Source: Mariprofundus sp. NF (GTDB taxonomy: Bacteria; Pseudomonadota; Zetaproteobacteria; Mariprofundales; Mariprofundaceae). From it: 64,000 bases of DNA. A model generated the notes under the pieces. The model saw only the letters and a program-made list of their open reading frames with translations, had not been told where the DNA came from and searched no databases. Location: contig NZ_VWNC01000001.1 in the NCBI RefSeq assembly GCF_013387455.1, positions 124,001-188,000 on the forward strand, given 5' to 3'. Numbering within the stretch: position 1 is the first letter of the stretch; the number at the start of each line of letters is the position of its first letter. Shown piece after piece: positions 26,881-36,055 of this stretch. A program made the translations under genes and the position numbers.

Positions 26881-26916
26881 AAAGCGGCCACATCTTGTGA
26901 TGGGCCGCTTTTTTTG
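26881..26916 (+). terminator. Terminator after the M23 peptidase gene
   Basis: The stem AAAGCGGCC/GGCCGCTTT holds a 13-base loop (ACATCTTGTGATG) and is followed by a T-run. Its loop is nearly the same as that of the maeB terminator at 27728-27766. Confidence 0.92.
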
Positions 26917-26968
26917 TGTGTTAGATGAGAAGGGCACATCAGCAAAAATGGTCTACACTCACCTAAAT

Positions 26969-27000
26969 GAGAGTCTGCTTCCGGCCACAAGCGGTCATTC
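26969..27000. repeat. Dispersed palindrome, copy C
   Basis: Arms GAGAGTCTGCTT and AAGCGGTCATTC around CCGGCCAC. Read on the minus strand (GAATGACCGCTT...) it lies 14 bases after the stop of the orphan gene at 27015-27635 and is closely like copy B. Confidence 0.75.
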
Positions 27001-27014
27001 AAAGCATTATAAAT

Positions 27015-27635
27015 CTAGCACTCCGTACTTTTTATTGAGTTGGCAACATATTGATCCATCTTATCCACAAACTCCACTGGAAGCTTAGTATTACCAGTCA
27101 AGATAGCTACCTCCACTCCTGCAAGTAGGGCCATTGAATTCACAAACCCTGCAATTTGGATGACGTCATTGTCACTATAATTTGGCTCTATATATTCATC
27201 AGTCACTCGCCGGGATAGTTGGTTGAAGCCTGAGTGAGTAAAGCTGCATAACAATGACCAACCTGAAGCTTTTACAGTTGATAGCACGCCTTCAGAATAA
27301 CCATCCAGTTCCTCAACATCTGATATTAACTTACCCAAACTGGGATTTAGTGTTTCATTCATAAACTTTCTAAACTGGTCATCAGAAGCACATTTATTTA
27401 GCCATATTCCCCTGATGTATGCTTCAAATGCAGATCGAGCCAGCACAAAGGCCGACCCGTACAGCTTATTATCAATCAGGATTGTGAAAGCCTGCTGGTG
27501 TTCAAAGACAACATCAAAACAGCTCGCGGAAGCTCTGCCTTTCTCATGCCCAGGTACTGATAAACCATCAATCTTATTATGAAGCCAACTTGCTATCTCT
27601 TTAGATTCGGCAACTATTTCACTTTTAATCATCAC
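27015..27635 (-). CDS. Helical orphan protein, DUF6988/DUF5677-like (palindrome-bounded)
   Basis: A 206-residue soluble protein. The segment HQQAFTILIDNKLYGSAFVLARSAFEAYIRGIWL (residues about 46-79) matches by eye the helical pattern of small DUF5677/DUF6988-type proteins, which are mostly seen in variable or mobile genome parts. No signal peptide or membrane span is clear. The start is GTG 27635 or ATG 27632 after AAGG. The gene is A+T-richer than its neighbours, sits between two terminators and is bounded by palindromes C and D, so it looks acquired. Function is unknown. Confidence 0.75.
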   Translation of the reverse strand: MMIKSEIVAESKEIASWLHNKIDGLSVPGHEKGRASASCFDVVFEHQQAFTILIDNKLYGSAFVLARSAFEAYIRGIWLNKCASDDQFRKFMNETLNPSLGKLISDVEELDGYSEGVLSTVKASGWSLLCSFTHSGFNQLSRRVTDEYIEPNYSDNDVIQIAGFVNSMALLAGVEVAILTGNTKLPVEFVDKMDQYVANSIKSTEC

Positions 27636-27675
27636 AAAACCTTACCGAATTCATTAGATAAAGTCCTCTGATATG

Positions 27676-27707
27676 GAACGTCCGCTTGTGGCCGTTAGCA
27701 GCTATTC
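27676..27707. repeat. Dispersed palindrome, copy D
   Basis: GAACGTCCGCTTGTGGCCG followed by TTAGCAGCTATTC. Read on the minus strand it carries CTGCTAACGGC, the same string as copy E, and like copy E it lies upstream (5') of its orphan gene. The palindrome is less perfect than in copies A, B and E. Confidence 0.65.
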
Positions 27708-27727
27708 GCTAAGCTTCTGCACTGAAT

Positions 27728-27766
27728 AAAAAAGGCGACCACATCTTGCGTTGGGTCGCCTTTTTT
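27728..27766 (-). terminator. Terminator after maeB
   Basis: The stem AAAAAAGGCGACC/GGTCGCCTTTTTT has A- and T-tracts on both sides and can act in both directions. The loop ACATCTTGCGTTG differs by only two bases from that of the M23 terminator. Confidence 0.92.
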
Positions 27767-27787
27767 ATGTGGTTGTTACTGAGCCGC

Positions 27788-30058
27788 TTAAGCGTCGTCA
27801 GCTTCGCGGGCGGCGGCGATTGCAGCCATATGGACAATATCATCCACGCTGGCACCGGTCTGCAGTACATGCGCCTGATAGGGCAGGCCAAGCAGGATAG
27901 GGCCGATAGCGGTACCGCCACCAAGTTCTCGTAGCAGTTTATAGGAGATATTACCTGCCTGCATGGTCGGGAATACCAGAATATTGGCTGGTTCTTTAAG
28001 TTTGCTGAACGGATAATGTTTCATAATCGCTGCATTAACAGCGGTATCAGCCTGCATTTCACCATCAACAACCAGATCAGGGCAGCGCTCATGTAGAATG
28101 CGCGTGGCCTCTGCAACCTTGAGGGTTTCGGGATGTTCAGCACTGCCGAAGTTGGAGAATGAGAGCATGCCGACGCGCGCCTCACAGCCCAGAGAAACCG
28201 CGGTTTCAGCGGCCAGTTCGGCGAGTCTGGCCAGCTGTTCGGCATCCATATCCACATTGACCGTGCAGTCAGCCATGAAGTAGGCACCGTTCTCCATGAT
28301 CATGATATACATGCCATAGACATGATGATGGTGACCTGTGGTGTCGTGCCCGAGCACCTTCAGCAGCGGGCGCAGTACCGCAGGGTAGTGGGCAGTACGA
28401 CCGGAGAGCATGCCGTCTGCAAAACCCTGACGCACCAGCATGGAGCCGAAGATGTTGATATCACCACGTAGTGTTATGGCTGCATCATCATGAAGAATGC
28501 CGTGGCGTTTGCGATCAAAATAGTAGGCATCAGCAAGATTTGAGAAGCGGGCATCCTCAACAAGAGGATCGATCACCTCAATGCCATCGAGATCGAGCTG
28601 CGCATGCTGGCAGAGCGCATCCATCTGTGTTTTACGACCAATCAGAATCGGCGTGGCGATGCCAAGCTCTTGCATCTCAATAGCCGCGCGTACGATGGTC
28701 TCATCTTCGCCTTCAGGCAGGACAAGACGAAGTGGGTTGGCTCTGGCTTTATCCATAATCATACGCATAAACAGGCGTGAAGAGTCAATGCGGCCAGCCA
28801 GCTCCTGGGCATAAGCTGCCGGATCTGTCAGCGGCTTGCGGGCCACACCGGTTTCGGTGGCTGCCAGGGCCACTGCGACAGGCACGACTTCGATCAGGCG
28901 GGGATCAAACGGCTTGGGAAGAATATATTCAGGGCCAAAGCGTAGCTCTTTGACACCATAAGCTTTAAGCACGGATGCAGGCACATCCTGACGGGCAAGA
29001 TCAGCCAGCGCACGCACGGCTGCCATCTTCATCTCTTCGTTAAAAGCGGTGGCTCTGGCATCCAGTGCGCCACGGAAGAGGAAAGGGAAACCCAGTACAT
29101 TATTCACCTGATTCGGATGATCGGAGCGGCCGGTGGCCATAATCAGATCTTTGCGGGCACTCATGGCAAGATCGTAATCAATCTCAGGATCGGGATTGGC
29201 CATGGCAAATACAATCGGTTTGGCGGCCATCGACTGAAGCATTTCAACCGTCACCATATTGCCCTGTGAGAGGCCGACAAAGGCATCGGCACCACTCATC
29301 GCCTCTTCCAGTGTGCGCTCGGCCCGTTCTGAAGCGAAATAGGCTTTGTGCGGCGGTAGATCTTCGTCACGGTCTTTAGTGATGACACCTTTACGATCGA
29401 GAAAGAGGATGTTTTCGCGTTTGGCACCGAGCTGCTCGATCAGCTTCATGCAGGCAAAACCGGCAGCGCCGGCACCGAGGCAGACGATCTTCACATCTTC
29501 GATGGCTTTGTTTTGCAGGATCAGGGCGTTGAGGAAGGCGGCAGCAGTGATTACCGCTGTGCCGTGCTGATCATCATGCAGAACAGGGATGTTCATGCGT
29601 TTCTTCAGCTCTTCTTCAATAATGAAACACTCAGGTGCTTTGATATCTTCAAGGTTGATGCCGCCGAAGGTGGGCTCCATGCGTGCCACGGTATCGACAA
29701 ACTTCTGTGGGTCGAGTTCATCCAGCTCAATATCGAAGACATCGATATCAGCAAAACGTTTGAACAGTACGCCCTTACCTTCCATTACCGGTTTACCGGC
29801 CAGTGCGCCGATATTACCCAGCCCCAGTACAGCGGTGCCGTTACTGATCACACCAACGAGGTTGGCACGCGATGTATACTCATCGGCCAGTTCAGGGTTA
29901 TCTGCAATAGCCAGGCAGGGTTCTGCCACGCCCGGGCTATAGGCCAGCGCCAGATCACGCTGGGTCAGGCACGGTTTGGTCGGTTTTACACATATTTTTC
30001 CGGGAGTGGGCGAGCGATGATACTCTAAGGCTTCTTTTTTCATCGCATCTTTTGGCAT
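27788..30058 (-). CDS. maeB: NADP-dependent malic enzyme with phosphotransacetylase-like C-terminus
   Basis: MaeB converts malate to pyruvate and CO2 with NADP+. The 756-residue protein has the usual two-part layout: malic enzyme domain (1 to about 425), with [25 protein letters not shown], and the dinucleotide loop [15 protein letters not shown]; and a phosphotransacetylase-like domain (about 430-756), with [13 protein letters not shown] and [18 protein letters not shown]. The second domain is known to be regulatory (acetyl-CoA sensing), not catalytic. ATG 30058 follows AGGAG; the upstream frame to 30097 is not needed. Confidence 0.97.
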   Translation of the reverse strand: MPKDAMKKEALEYHRSPTPGKICVKPTKPCLTQRDLALAYSPGVAEPCLAIADNPELADEYTSRANLVGVISNGTAVLGLGNIGALAGKPVMEGKGVLFKRFADIDVFDIELDELDPQKFVDTVARMEPTFGGINLEDIKAPECFIIEEELKKRMNIPVLHDDQHGTAVITAAAFLNALILQNKAIEDVKIVCLGAGAAGFACMKLIEQLGAKRENILFLDRKGVITKDRDEDLPPHKAYFASERAERTLEEAMSGADAFVGLSQGNMVTVEMLQSMAAKPIVFAMANPDPEIDYDLAMSARKDLIMATGRSDHPNQVNNVLGFPFLFRGALDARATAFNEEMKMAAVRALADLARQDVPASVLKAYGVKELRFGPEYILPKPFDPRLIEVVPVAVALAATETGVARKPLTDPAAYAQELAGRIDSSRLFMRMIMDKARANPLRLVLPEGEDETIVRAAIEMQELGIATPILIGRKTQMDALCQHAQLDLDGIEVIDPLVEDARFSNLADAYYFDRKRHGILHDDAAITLRGDINIFGSMLVRQGFADGMLSGRTAHYPAVLRPLLKVLGHDTTGHHHHVYGMYIMIMENGAYFMADCTVNVDMDAEQLARLAELAAETAVSLGCEARVGMLSFSNFGSAEHPETLKVAEATRILHERCPDLVVDGEMQADTAVNAAIMKHYPFSKLKEPANILVFPTMQAGNISYKLLRELGGGTAIGPILLGLPYQAHVLQTGASVDDIVHMAAIAAAREADDA

Positions 30059-30117
30059 GGTGGGCTCCTGTGGTGTAATCTCGTTGCAGTGCGGCATTAT
30101 AGCGGCGGATTGAGAAG

Positions 30118-30226
30118 GAATCGCTGAATAAATTCAGCGATTCTGTGCGGTTCATGGACGAACCGCCAAACCGAAAACGCAAGTGGCCGGTTTGTAAGCA
30201 GAAACAAAACGACGTTTTATTTCTGC
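30118..30226. other. Cluster of four consecutive hairpins between maeB and panE
   Basis: Four inverted repeats follow each other almost without gaps in the divergent maeB/panE spacer. They are: 30118-30143, perfect 12-bp arms GAATCGCTGAAT/ATTCAGCGATTC; 30147-30166, GCGGTTC/GAACCGC; 30167-30194, CAAACCG/CGGTTTG; 30198-30226, GCAGAAACAAAAC/GTTTTATTTCTGC with one mismatch. None has a clean T-tract. The cluster could be a structured leader of panE, a small RNA or operators for the divergent pair. No known element is recognised. Confidence 0.6.
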
Positions 30227-30286
30227 GGCTTGATTTTTGGCATGATGCCATAAATCAACATCTCATTAAACAGTCATGGAGGGAGT

Positions 30287-31195
30287 TTGAGAGTTGTCTT
30301 TGCAGGAGCCGGGGCAGTGGGTTGTCACTACGGTAGTCGGCTACAACAGGCTGGAAACAGTGTGCGTTTTCTGGCCCGTGGTGCTCACCTGAATGCGCTG
30401 CAGCAGCACGGTCTGCTGCATGAATCAGAAGGGAAATCAGTACGCTTGCATGTAGAGACCATTGATCATGGCGCTGAAATTGCTGATACGGATGTGTTGA
30501 TCTTATGCTGTAAAATGACTGCGCTCATGCCGATGCTTGAAAGTCTGAGCGGGAAAATCGGAGCTGAGACGCTGCTTGTCACATTGCAGAATGGTGTGGA
30601 GGCCGTGGACTGGGTCGCCAGAGGGTTTCCGAAGCATGCGGTAGCTGCCGGCACGGCCTTTATTGGTGCAAGGCTTGAAGCGCCGGGCCATGTGATCCAC
30701 TCGGCAGCCGGAGGCGTTCGCTTGGGATTGTGGCAAGCAGGTGCGGGGGAGCGGTTTCTGCCTGAATTGATTGCGCAGTTTAAGGCTGGTGGTGTGCCTG
30801 CGCGTCTGGAGGCTGATCCTGCGCTGATGCTGTGGCGCAAATTGCTCTGGAATACGGGTTTTAATGCCATCACTGCGATCAACCGACGCTTTGCCAGCCA
30901 GATGTGTGAGCAGCCCGAAACGCTCTCTATTGTGCGCGCTGCCATGCAGGAGACGGTGGCGGTGGCTCAGGCTGAAGGGATCAAGCTTGGTGAGGAGGAT
31001 ATTCAGGGCCATGTCGATGTGACGCTCTCCATGGGGCCTGTCAAAACCAGTATGTGGCAGGATATTGAGGCGGGTCATACAACCGAGGTGGAGTATCTCA
31101 ATGGCCTTGTTGTGCGCCTTGGTAAGCTACACGGCATCGCCACACCGGTGAATCGTATGCTTGTCGCGCAGATCCATGCCATCGAATCTGCATGA
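30287..31195 (+). CDS. panE: 2-dehydropantoate 2-reductase family oxidoreductase
   Basis: PanE reduces ketopantoate to pantoate with NADPH in coenzyme A synthesis. The 302-residue protein has the N-terminal dinucleotide fold GAGAVGCHYGSRL, ARGAHLNAL after the second strand, the hinge VTLQNGVEA, and the C-terminal ketopantoate reductase domain with WRKLLWNTGFNAITAINR (catalytic Lys and binding Asn) and SMWQDIEAGHTTEVEYLNG (conserved Ser/Asp/Glu). The start is TTG after GGAGGGAG. Many paralogues share this fold, so the assignment is family-level. Confidence 0.88.
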   Translation: MRVVFAGAGAVGCHYGSRLQQAGNSVRFLARGAHLNALQQHGLLHESEGKSVRLHVETIDHGAEIADTDVLILCCKMTALMPMLESLSGKIGAETLLVTLQNGVEAVDWVARGFPKHAVAAGTAFIGARLEAPGHVIHSAAGGVRLGLWQAGAGERFLPELIAQFKAGGVPARLEADPALMLWRKLLWNTGFNAITAINRRFASQMCEQPETLSIVRAAMQETVAVAQAEGIKLGEEDIQGHVDVTLSMGPVKTSMWQDIEAGHTTEVEYLNGLVVRLGKLHGIATPVNRMLVAQIHAIESA

Positions 31196-31201
31196 GAGCC
31201 C

Positions 31202-33133
31202 CTATGCCAGTGCTGTTGGTGCCTCAAACAGGTAACCCTGCATGGCATTGATGCCGAGACTCTGCAGTGACTCCCGATCTGCATCGGACTCCACATGTTC
31301 AGCAATCACCTGAATATCCAGGCCGTGTGCGATATCGATGATGGTTTGCAGGAAGAATCGGTTATCGCTGTTCTCTGAGATATTGCGCACATAACTGCCA
31401 TCGAGTTTGATATAATCGAGTTTCAGCTGACTTAAGGTCTGGAAGGCGCTGAGTTTGCGTCCGAAATGCTCCATCACCACTTTACCGCCAGCAGCATGGA
31501 TCAGACCGATCAGCTGCTCGCTGATATCGAGTCGCTCCAGCATGGCATGTTCACTGATCTCGAAAAGCATGTTTGATGCTGCAGTGGGGTGCGCTTGCAG
31601 GTGTGACTCAAGCCAGCCTATAAATGCACGATGGTGTACCGAGCGGGTGGAGAGGTTGATGGCCAGAGGTTGGGTCTGTCTGCCTGATTCAAGCAGATCA
31701 GTAACCCGCTTAATCACGTGGCAATCCAGATCCCTGTTGAGCGCCAGCCGATCCGCCATGGCGGCAAATGTTCCCGGCGCAATCTCCTGTCCACCCTCAT
31801 CCTGAATTCTGATCACCGTTTCCCGATACAGAGGCGAGTTATCACTGTTCATAATGGGCTGACTTAACAGGCGGATAGTGTTGTTCTCCATAGCGCTGTT
31901 GATCAGTCTCTCCCACGCTTGGCTACTGCCAGCATCGCTATCGTTGGCACTACAGAAATAGCTATTAAGCCCCTGGTGCAGCGCCGATGCCAGTGCTGTA
32001 TCAGCATGAGAGAGAAGTGAAGGGATCGACTCATCATGTTGAAAGGGAACCAGGCCGATATGTGCGATGCCATCAACACCAAGCGAGGCTGAAAGCTCTG
32101 TCAGAGCACTGCTGCACTGCTCTGCGAATTCGACGGCGTCTTCTGTGATGGCCATTGGCAGCATCACACTGAATTCAGCGCCTTTGCTGCGCGCTGTCGT
32201 GGCATTGAGGTAGGGGGCAGAGAGGGTGTTGATCAGTGATGCTACCGCAATCAACAGATCATCACCGCCCTGAAATCCGTGCTGTTTGTTGTAATCGGAG
32301 AAATGGCTAAGGCGGATCAACAGCAGTGCCCCGCAGCCTGTATGTTCCCTGTCTTTGAGATTGTGTTCGAGTGAAGCAAGGAACCCCCGGCGGTTCATCA
32401 ATCCGGTTAGATCATCGAAGTTCGCCTCTCTGCGCATGATTTCGGCACGCTCTGTCAGGCTGTTGATACTGCTTTTCACCTTGATTGATAAACGATTCAT
32501 CGCTTCGACAACACGTCGCAATTCGCGCGTGCCGGGAACCCGCTCTACGATAGGGAATTCACGATTACATATGGCATCAGCTTGCCGCTCCACATCATCC
32601 AGCGGTTTCAGGATGGTGCGGAGAATCAGAGTCGTGCCGATCAGGGCGATCATGAAAGCGATCATCGACCACCAGAAAATCTCAAGCGTGGTTTGCCACA
32701 GCTTCTGATAGGCAAAACCGGGATGTGCGACCAGCTGCAGTCGTCCTGCCTGACTCCAGCCTGTGGTGATCATGGTCTCTGCTGAAGCGGCCTGCAGAGG
32801 CAGTCGGTTGATAAACCACTCGGGGACACCGGCGATCATGCGGTTGTTCTGGCGCTGAATCAGAACTTCTCCGGAGATTGAAGTGATGCTGAGCGACTGG
32901 TAGTAACCACTGTCAAACAGGGCATTGACCATGGTATTCATGGTTGCGATATCCTTTTTCTTCATATGCGGAATCAGCGAAACGCCCAGTGAGCTGGCAC
33001 TGTTCTGAGTCTGAGTGGCGAGTTGATCCATCAGATAGGAGCGGGTGTTCTCCACGCTTATCCAGAAGGTTCCCGAGAAGATAAGTAGAAATACAGTCAG
33101 AATCAGTGTGATAAGTTGGCGTGATAGTGTCAT
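31202..33133 (-). CDS. lapD: LapD-type c-di-GMP receptor (degenerate GGDEF-EAL) of the inner membrane
   Basis: LapD binds c-di-GMP and sequesters the periplasmic protease LapG, keeping adhesins on the cell surface. The 643-residue protein has a first membrane span (about 7-27), a periplasmic LapD/MoxY-type domain (28-150), a second span (about 152-175), a HAMP region, and GGDEF and EAL domains. Both sites are degenerate: GGDEF reads KGAEF and EAL reads ETV, as expected for a receptor without enzyme activity. It overlaps lapG by four bases. The large adhesin and its exporter are not in this window. Confidence 0.92.
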   Translation of the reverse strand: MTLSRQLITLILTVFLLIFSGTFWISVENTRSYLMDQLATQTQNSASSLGVSLIPHMKKKDIATMNTMVNALFDSGYYQSLSITSISGEVLIQRQNNRMIAGVPEWFINRLPLQAASAETMITTGWSQAGRLQLVAHPGFAYQKLWQTTLEIFWWSMIAFMIALIGTTLILRTILKPLDDVERQADAICNREFPIVERVPGTRELRRVVEAMNRLSIKVKSSINSLTERAEIMRREANFDDLTGLMNRRGFLASLEHNLKDREHTGCGALLLIRLSHFSDYNKQHGFQGGDDLLIAVASLINTLSAPYLNATTARSKGAEFSVMLPMAITEDAVEFAEQCSSALTELSASLGVDGIAHIGLVPFQHDESIPSLLSHADTALASALHQGLNSYFCSANDSDAGSSQAWERLINSAMENNTIRLLSQPIMNSDNSPLYRETVIRIQDEGGQEIAPGTFAAMADRLALNRDLDCHVIKRVTDLLESGRQTQPLAINLSTRSVHHRAFIGWLESHLQAHPTAASNMLFEISEHAMLERLDISEQLIGLIHAAGGKVVMEHFGRKLSAFQTLSQLKLDYIKLDGSYVRNISENSDNRFFLQTIIDIAHGLDIQVIAEHVESDADRESLQSLGINAMQGYLFEAPTALA

Positions 33134-33828
33134 GGGACACTCCTTTGTAGCGTTGGACTGGTTTCAGTATCGCGGCCGTATTCCCGCTCCTGCCGGATGC
33201 GGATATTTAGGTCGCGCCAGAGATTAATGCGCTGTGAACCACCGAGAATGCCACGGCCACGCTCTTTGGACATCCAGAGGTAGTTACCGTTAAAGCTGTA
33301 GACAGGAATCAGATCAGAACGTTGCGAAGCAGGTTTTATTTTATCGATCAGATTATCGAGGATCAGGGGTTCACTTTCAGGGGTTTCGTAGTAGGCCAGC
33401 ACCATGTGCGCCTGATTCAGTTCAACTGCCGTGACATAGGTGATACGAAGTTTTTCATCGGGGATGCCCAGTTCACGAAGCGTGAAATATTTGGCGATGG
33501 AGAAATCTTCGCAATCACCGCCATTGGTTGAGAGCATCTCAACCGGTGTAGCCCAGAAATCACGATCTCCCCAGTGCTGTTCATCGGAGATAAAACGGAT
33601 GCGGTTAAAGAACCGGTTTACCTTGCGCAACGTCTGCCTGTCACTCTGCTCCGTATGTTCTTCAATCAGTGCCTGCCAGTTGATGACCCGCGTTTTGGCC
33701 TCAGTGCCAAACTGTTGGGCTATCTTGTTGAGAAATTCGGGGGAAAAACCGACGTTCCCTGCTACGGTCAGGGTAACCGCAAACATGATCCAGATCAGCA
33801 GTGGCAGCTTGATGACGGCAGGTTTCAG
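33130..33828 (-). CDS. lapG: LapG-type periplasmic cysteine protease (transglutaminase-like)
   Basis: LapG cleaves the N-terminal retention module of LapA-type adhesins when c-di-GMP is low. The catalytic triad is visible: Cys in NGGDCEDFSIAKYF, His in NQAHMVLAYY and Asp in LILDNLIDK. A hydrophobic signal segment (LPLLIWIMFAVTLTVAG) leads the protein to the periplasm. The start is odd: the open frame reaches TTG 33906, but that codon abuts the flgE terminator. CTG 33828 has AGGAG six bases upstream and gives an ideal signal peptide (MKPAVIKLPLL); ATG 33786 would cut into the signal. I chose CTG with limited confidence. Confidence 0.88.
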   Translation of the reverse strand: MKPAVIKLPLLIWIMFAVTLTVAGNVGFSPEFLNKIAQQFGTEAKTRVINWQALIEEHTEQSDRQTLRKVNRFFNRIRFISDEQHWGDRDFWATPVEMLSTNGGDCEDFSIAKYFTLRELGIPDEKLRITYVTAVELNQAHMVLAYYETPESEPLILDNLIDKIKPASQRSDLIPVYSFNGNYLWMSKERGRGILGGSQRINLWRDLNIRIRQEREYGRDTETSPTLQRSVP

Positions 33829-33907
33829 CAGGGGCTCCTTGTATGCATGAATAGTAGTGAGAGCCAAGCACGAAACAGGCCATTTGACCAGTATTTCAAC
33901 AGGCAAT

Positions 33908-33941
33908 AAAAAAGGCAGGAGAGAAACTCTCCTGCCTTTTT
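33908..33941 (-). terminator. Terminator after flgE
   Basis: The perfect 13-bp stem AAAGGCAGGAGAG-AAA-CTCTCCTGCCTTT, flanked by A- and T-tracts, lies between the flgE stop and lapG. It separates the hook operon from lapGD. Confidence 0.95.
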
Positions 33942-33959
33942 GAGGATGCTATTTAGCGA

Positions 33960-35333
33960 TTAACGCTTAACCTGCATCAGTGATGAGAGCATCTGATCCG
34001 TGGTGAGAATGGTTTTTGAGTTGGCCTCATAACCACGCTGTACAATGATCAGTTTTACGAACTCATTGGCCAGATCCACGTTGGACTGCTCAAGTGCGTA
34101 TGGCGAGATGGTTCCCATACCACCTGATCCGGGCAGACTCAGTACAGGTGAACCCGATGAGATGGTCTCAGCCAACTGGTTGGCACCCACGTGGCTAAGT
34201 ACCGCATCATTGGGGAACTTGGCTAGTGCAACCTGATAGATGGCACGGCGCTGACCGTTGGTGAATACGCCGAAGATTTTACCGGCTGAGTCGGTCTCCA
34301 GTTTATCCAGGAAGCCGGCAGGGAAACCGTCACGGGTCATCTGACGGGTAGCAAATGCACCTGCCATCTGCACAGTGCCATCCAGACCTGTACCGGTAAT
34401 GCCCTGCGCATCGGTTGTGGTTGCATTACCATAGTTAATGCTGATTACACTTGGGGCTGCGTTTGCCCAGCTGATCGTTAGATTTGGTGAGACCTCTGTT
34501 ATCAGTTCACCGGTTGAACCAAACACGATGGACTGTGTGCCTGGAACCCAGGCTCCTGCTACTAATGTTGAAGCTGTAGGTGCACTGACCTCAGTAGGCG
34601 TGCCCGGGGTACCAACGGTGAGTTCGCCACCATCAACAGAGGCGTGCCAGTCCCAGACGATGTTGCCGGTTGCATCCAGTCCCATCTTGGTGAACTGCAA
34701 ACTGACTGGGTGTGTCTGGCCGAGGGCATCAAAAACATTCACCTCGGCTTTATAGTGGAATGTGGCTGGATCGGCCGGGTCGAAGACTGTTCCTGTTGCC
34801 AGAACCGTGGAGTTGGAATCGAGTGTGATACCCGCAGTAACGCCCGTAGTTGCCTGAGCCTGAGCTGCCAGATTGGCGAAGGTGATGTCGGTAACATTAC
34901 CGATCGCTCGACCGGTCACATCATCAACGGCAAAACCCTGCACCACATTACCCTGCGCATTGATGAGATTAAAATCCTTATCGAGAATGAATGCGCCGGC
35001 ACGTGAGTAGACCAGTGAGTCGGTGGCCGGATCGCGCATGGCGAACAGGCCGTTACCGTTGATGGCCATATCGGTCGGACTGGTGGTGTTCTGCAACGAA
35101 CCCTGAGCCTGATCTCGAATGATCGAGCCGATACGTACACCGTTACCTACCTGGTTGGCGATGTTGGATCGGGTCACACCCACGGTTTGTGAGAGTACAT
35201 CCGAAAAGTTTACGTTCTGACTTTTAAAGCCGAGTGAGTTGACGTTGGCGATGTTGTCACCAACCACACGTACAGCCTCACCGAATGATGAAAGACCGGA
35301 GGCGCCGATGAAAAGTGCATTATAAATACCCAT
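33960..35333 (-). CDS. flgE: Flagellar hook protein FlgE
   Basis: FlgE polymerises to form the hook. The 457-residue protein starts with the flagellar rod/hook N-terminal motif (ALFIGASGLSSFGEAVRVVG, DNIANVNSLGFK) and ends with the matching C-terminal helix (QSNVDLANEFVKLIIVQRGYEANSKTILTTDQML). The middle contains FlgE-type domains, including PVSLQFTKMG and DGELTVG-like strands. It is last in fliK-flgD-flgE and is followed by a strong terminator. Confidence 0.97.
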   Translation of the reverse strand: MGIYNALFIGASGLSSFGEAVRVVGDNIANVNSLGFKSQNVNFSDVLSQTVGVTRSNIANQVGNGVRIGSIIRDQAQGSLQNTTSPTDMAINGNGLFAMRDPATDSLVYSRAGAFILDKDFNLINAQGNVVQGFAVDDVTGRAIGNVTDITFANLAAQAQATTGVTAGITLDSNSTVLATGTVFDPADPATFHYKAEVNVFDALGQTHPVSLQFTKMGLDATGNIVWDWHASVDGGELTVGTPGTPTEVSAPTASTLVAGAWVPGTQSIVFGSTGELITEVSPNLTISWANAAPSVISINYGNATTTDAQGITGTGLDGTVQMAGAFATRQMTRDGFPAGFLDKLETDSAGKIFGVFTNGQRRAIYQVALAKFPNDAVLSHVGANQLAETISSGSPVLSLPGSGGMGTISPYALEQSNVDLANEFVKLIIVQRGYEANSKTILTTDQMLSSLMQVKR

Positions 35334-35368
35334 GTTATTTCTCCTTTAATTCTTTTGTTTTTTGCCGC

Positions 35369-36046
35369 TTAGATGCGGAGTTCTATGACGTCTGCGAGCG
35401 GTACTGCTTTACCACCCACGATTAATTCTGTGCCACCAGCGCCGAACCGGACGCCTTCAACAAGACCTGAAAGTTGAACTGAAGATCCAACCTCGTTGCC
35501 ACTAACATCAAGTGCACTGACACCTATTAAATAGCTGCCTGCCGAGGCTTTCGCGCCGGAATCGCTCATGCCATCCCAGGTGAGAGCGTTGTCGCCAGCA
35601 TTCAGGTTGCCCTGCATGGTGCGAACCACGTTGCCGTTGGTGTCGTAGATGAAGACGAGTGAATCAGTGGCTGTGGCATCCATAGCGACATTAAATTTCT
35701 GCGTAGTTACGCCGTCGAAGTTGATGGTGCTCTGATCCACAGTTACCGTGTGTCCCAGATAACCGGCCGCGCTTGCAGTGCTTACTGCGCCGCTGCTACC
35801 ACTACCGTTGGCATCTACCAGCTGTTGTAGCAGTTTGTTGGTGCTGGTCTGTTGTTCGACCATATTAAACTGCGCTAACTGCTGCGACATAGCCGTGGCA
35901 TCCTGCGGTTTCATCGGATCCTGGTACTGCATCTGGGCAACCAGAAGTTTGAGGAAGATGTCCTTCTGACCGATATCGCTATTAGAGGCTGGAGCCTTAT
36001 ATGCTGCAGTGTTGACGGTTGAGGCATCTGTTGTTGTTAAAGCCAT
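35369..36046 (-). CDS. flgD: Flagellar hook-assembly scaffolding protein FlgD
   Basis: FlgD caps the growing hook and is later removed. The N-terminal signature DIFLKLLVAQMQYQDPMKPQD and the MSQQLAQFNMVEQQ helix are plain. The C-terminal half (about 110-205) has the FlgD Ig-like/tudor pattern VVRTMQGNLNAGDNALTWDG. Length is 225 residues, as usual. It sits between fliK and flgE, the standard order. Confidence 0.96.
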   Translation of the reverse strand: MALTTTDASTVNTAAYKAPASNSDIGQKDIFLKLLVAQMQYQDPMKPQDATAMSQQLAQFNMVEQQTSTNKLLQQLVDANGSGSSGAVSTASAAGYLGHTVTVDQSTINFDGVTTQKFNVAMDATATDSLVFIYDTNGNVVRTMQGNLNAGDNALTWDGMSDSGAKASAGSYLIGVSALDVSGNEVGSSVQLSGLVEGVRFGAGGTELIVGGKAVPLADVIELRI

Positions 36047-36055
36047 AGTATCCTC

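Noticed and set aside
30118-30143. Perfect hairpin as a terminator of maeB or panE
   Set aside because: It lies upstream of both divergent genes and has no T-tract.
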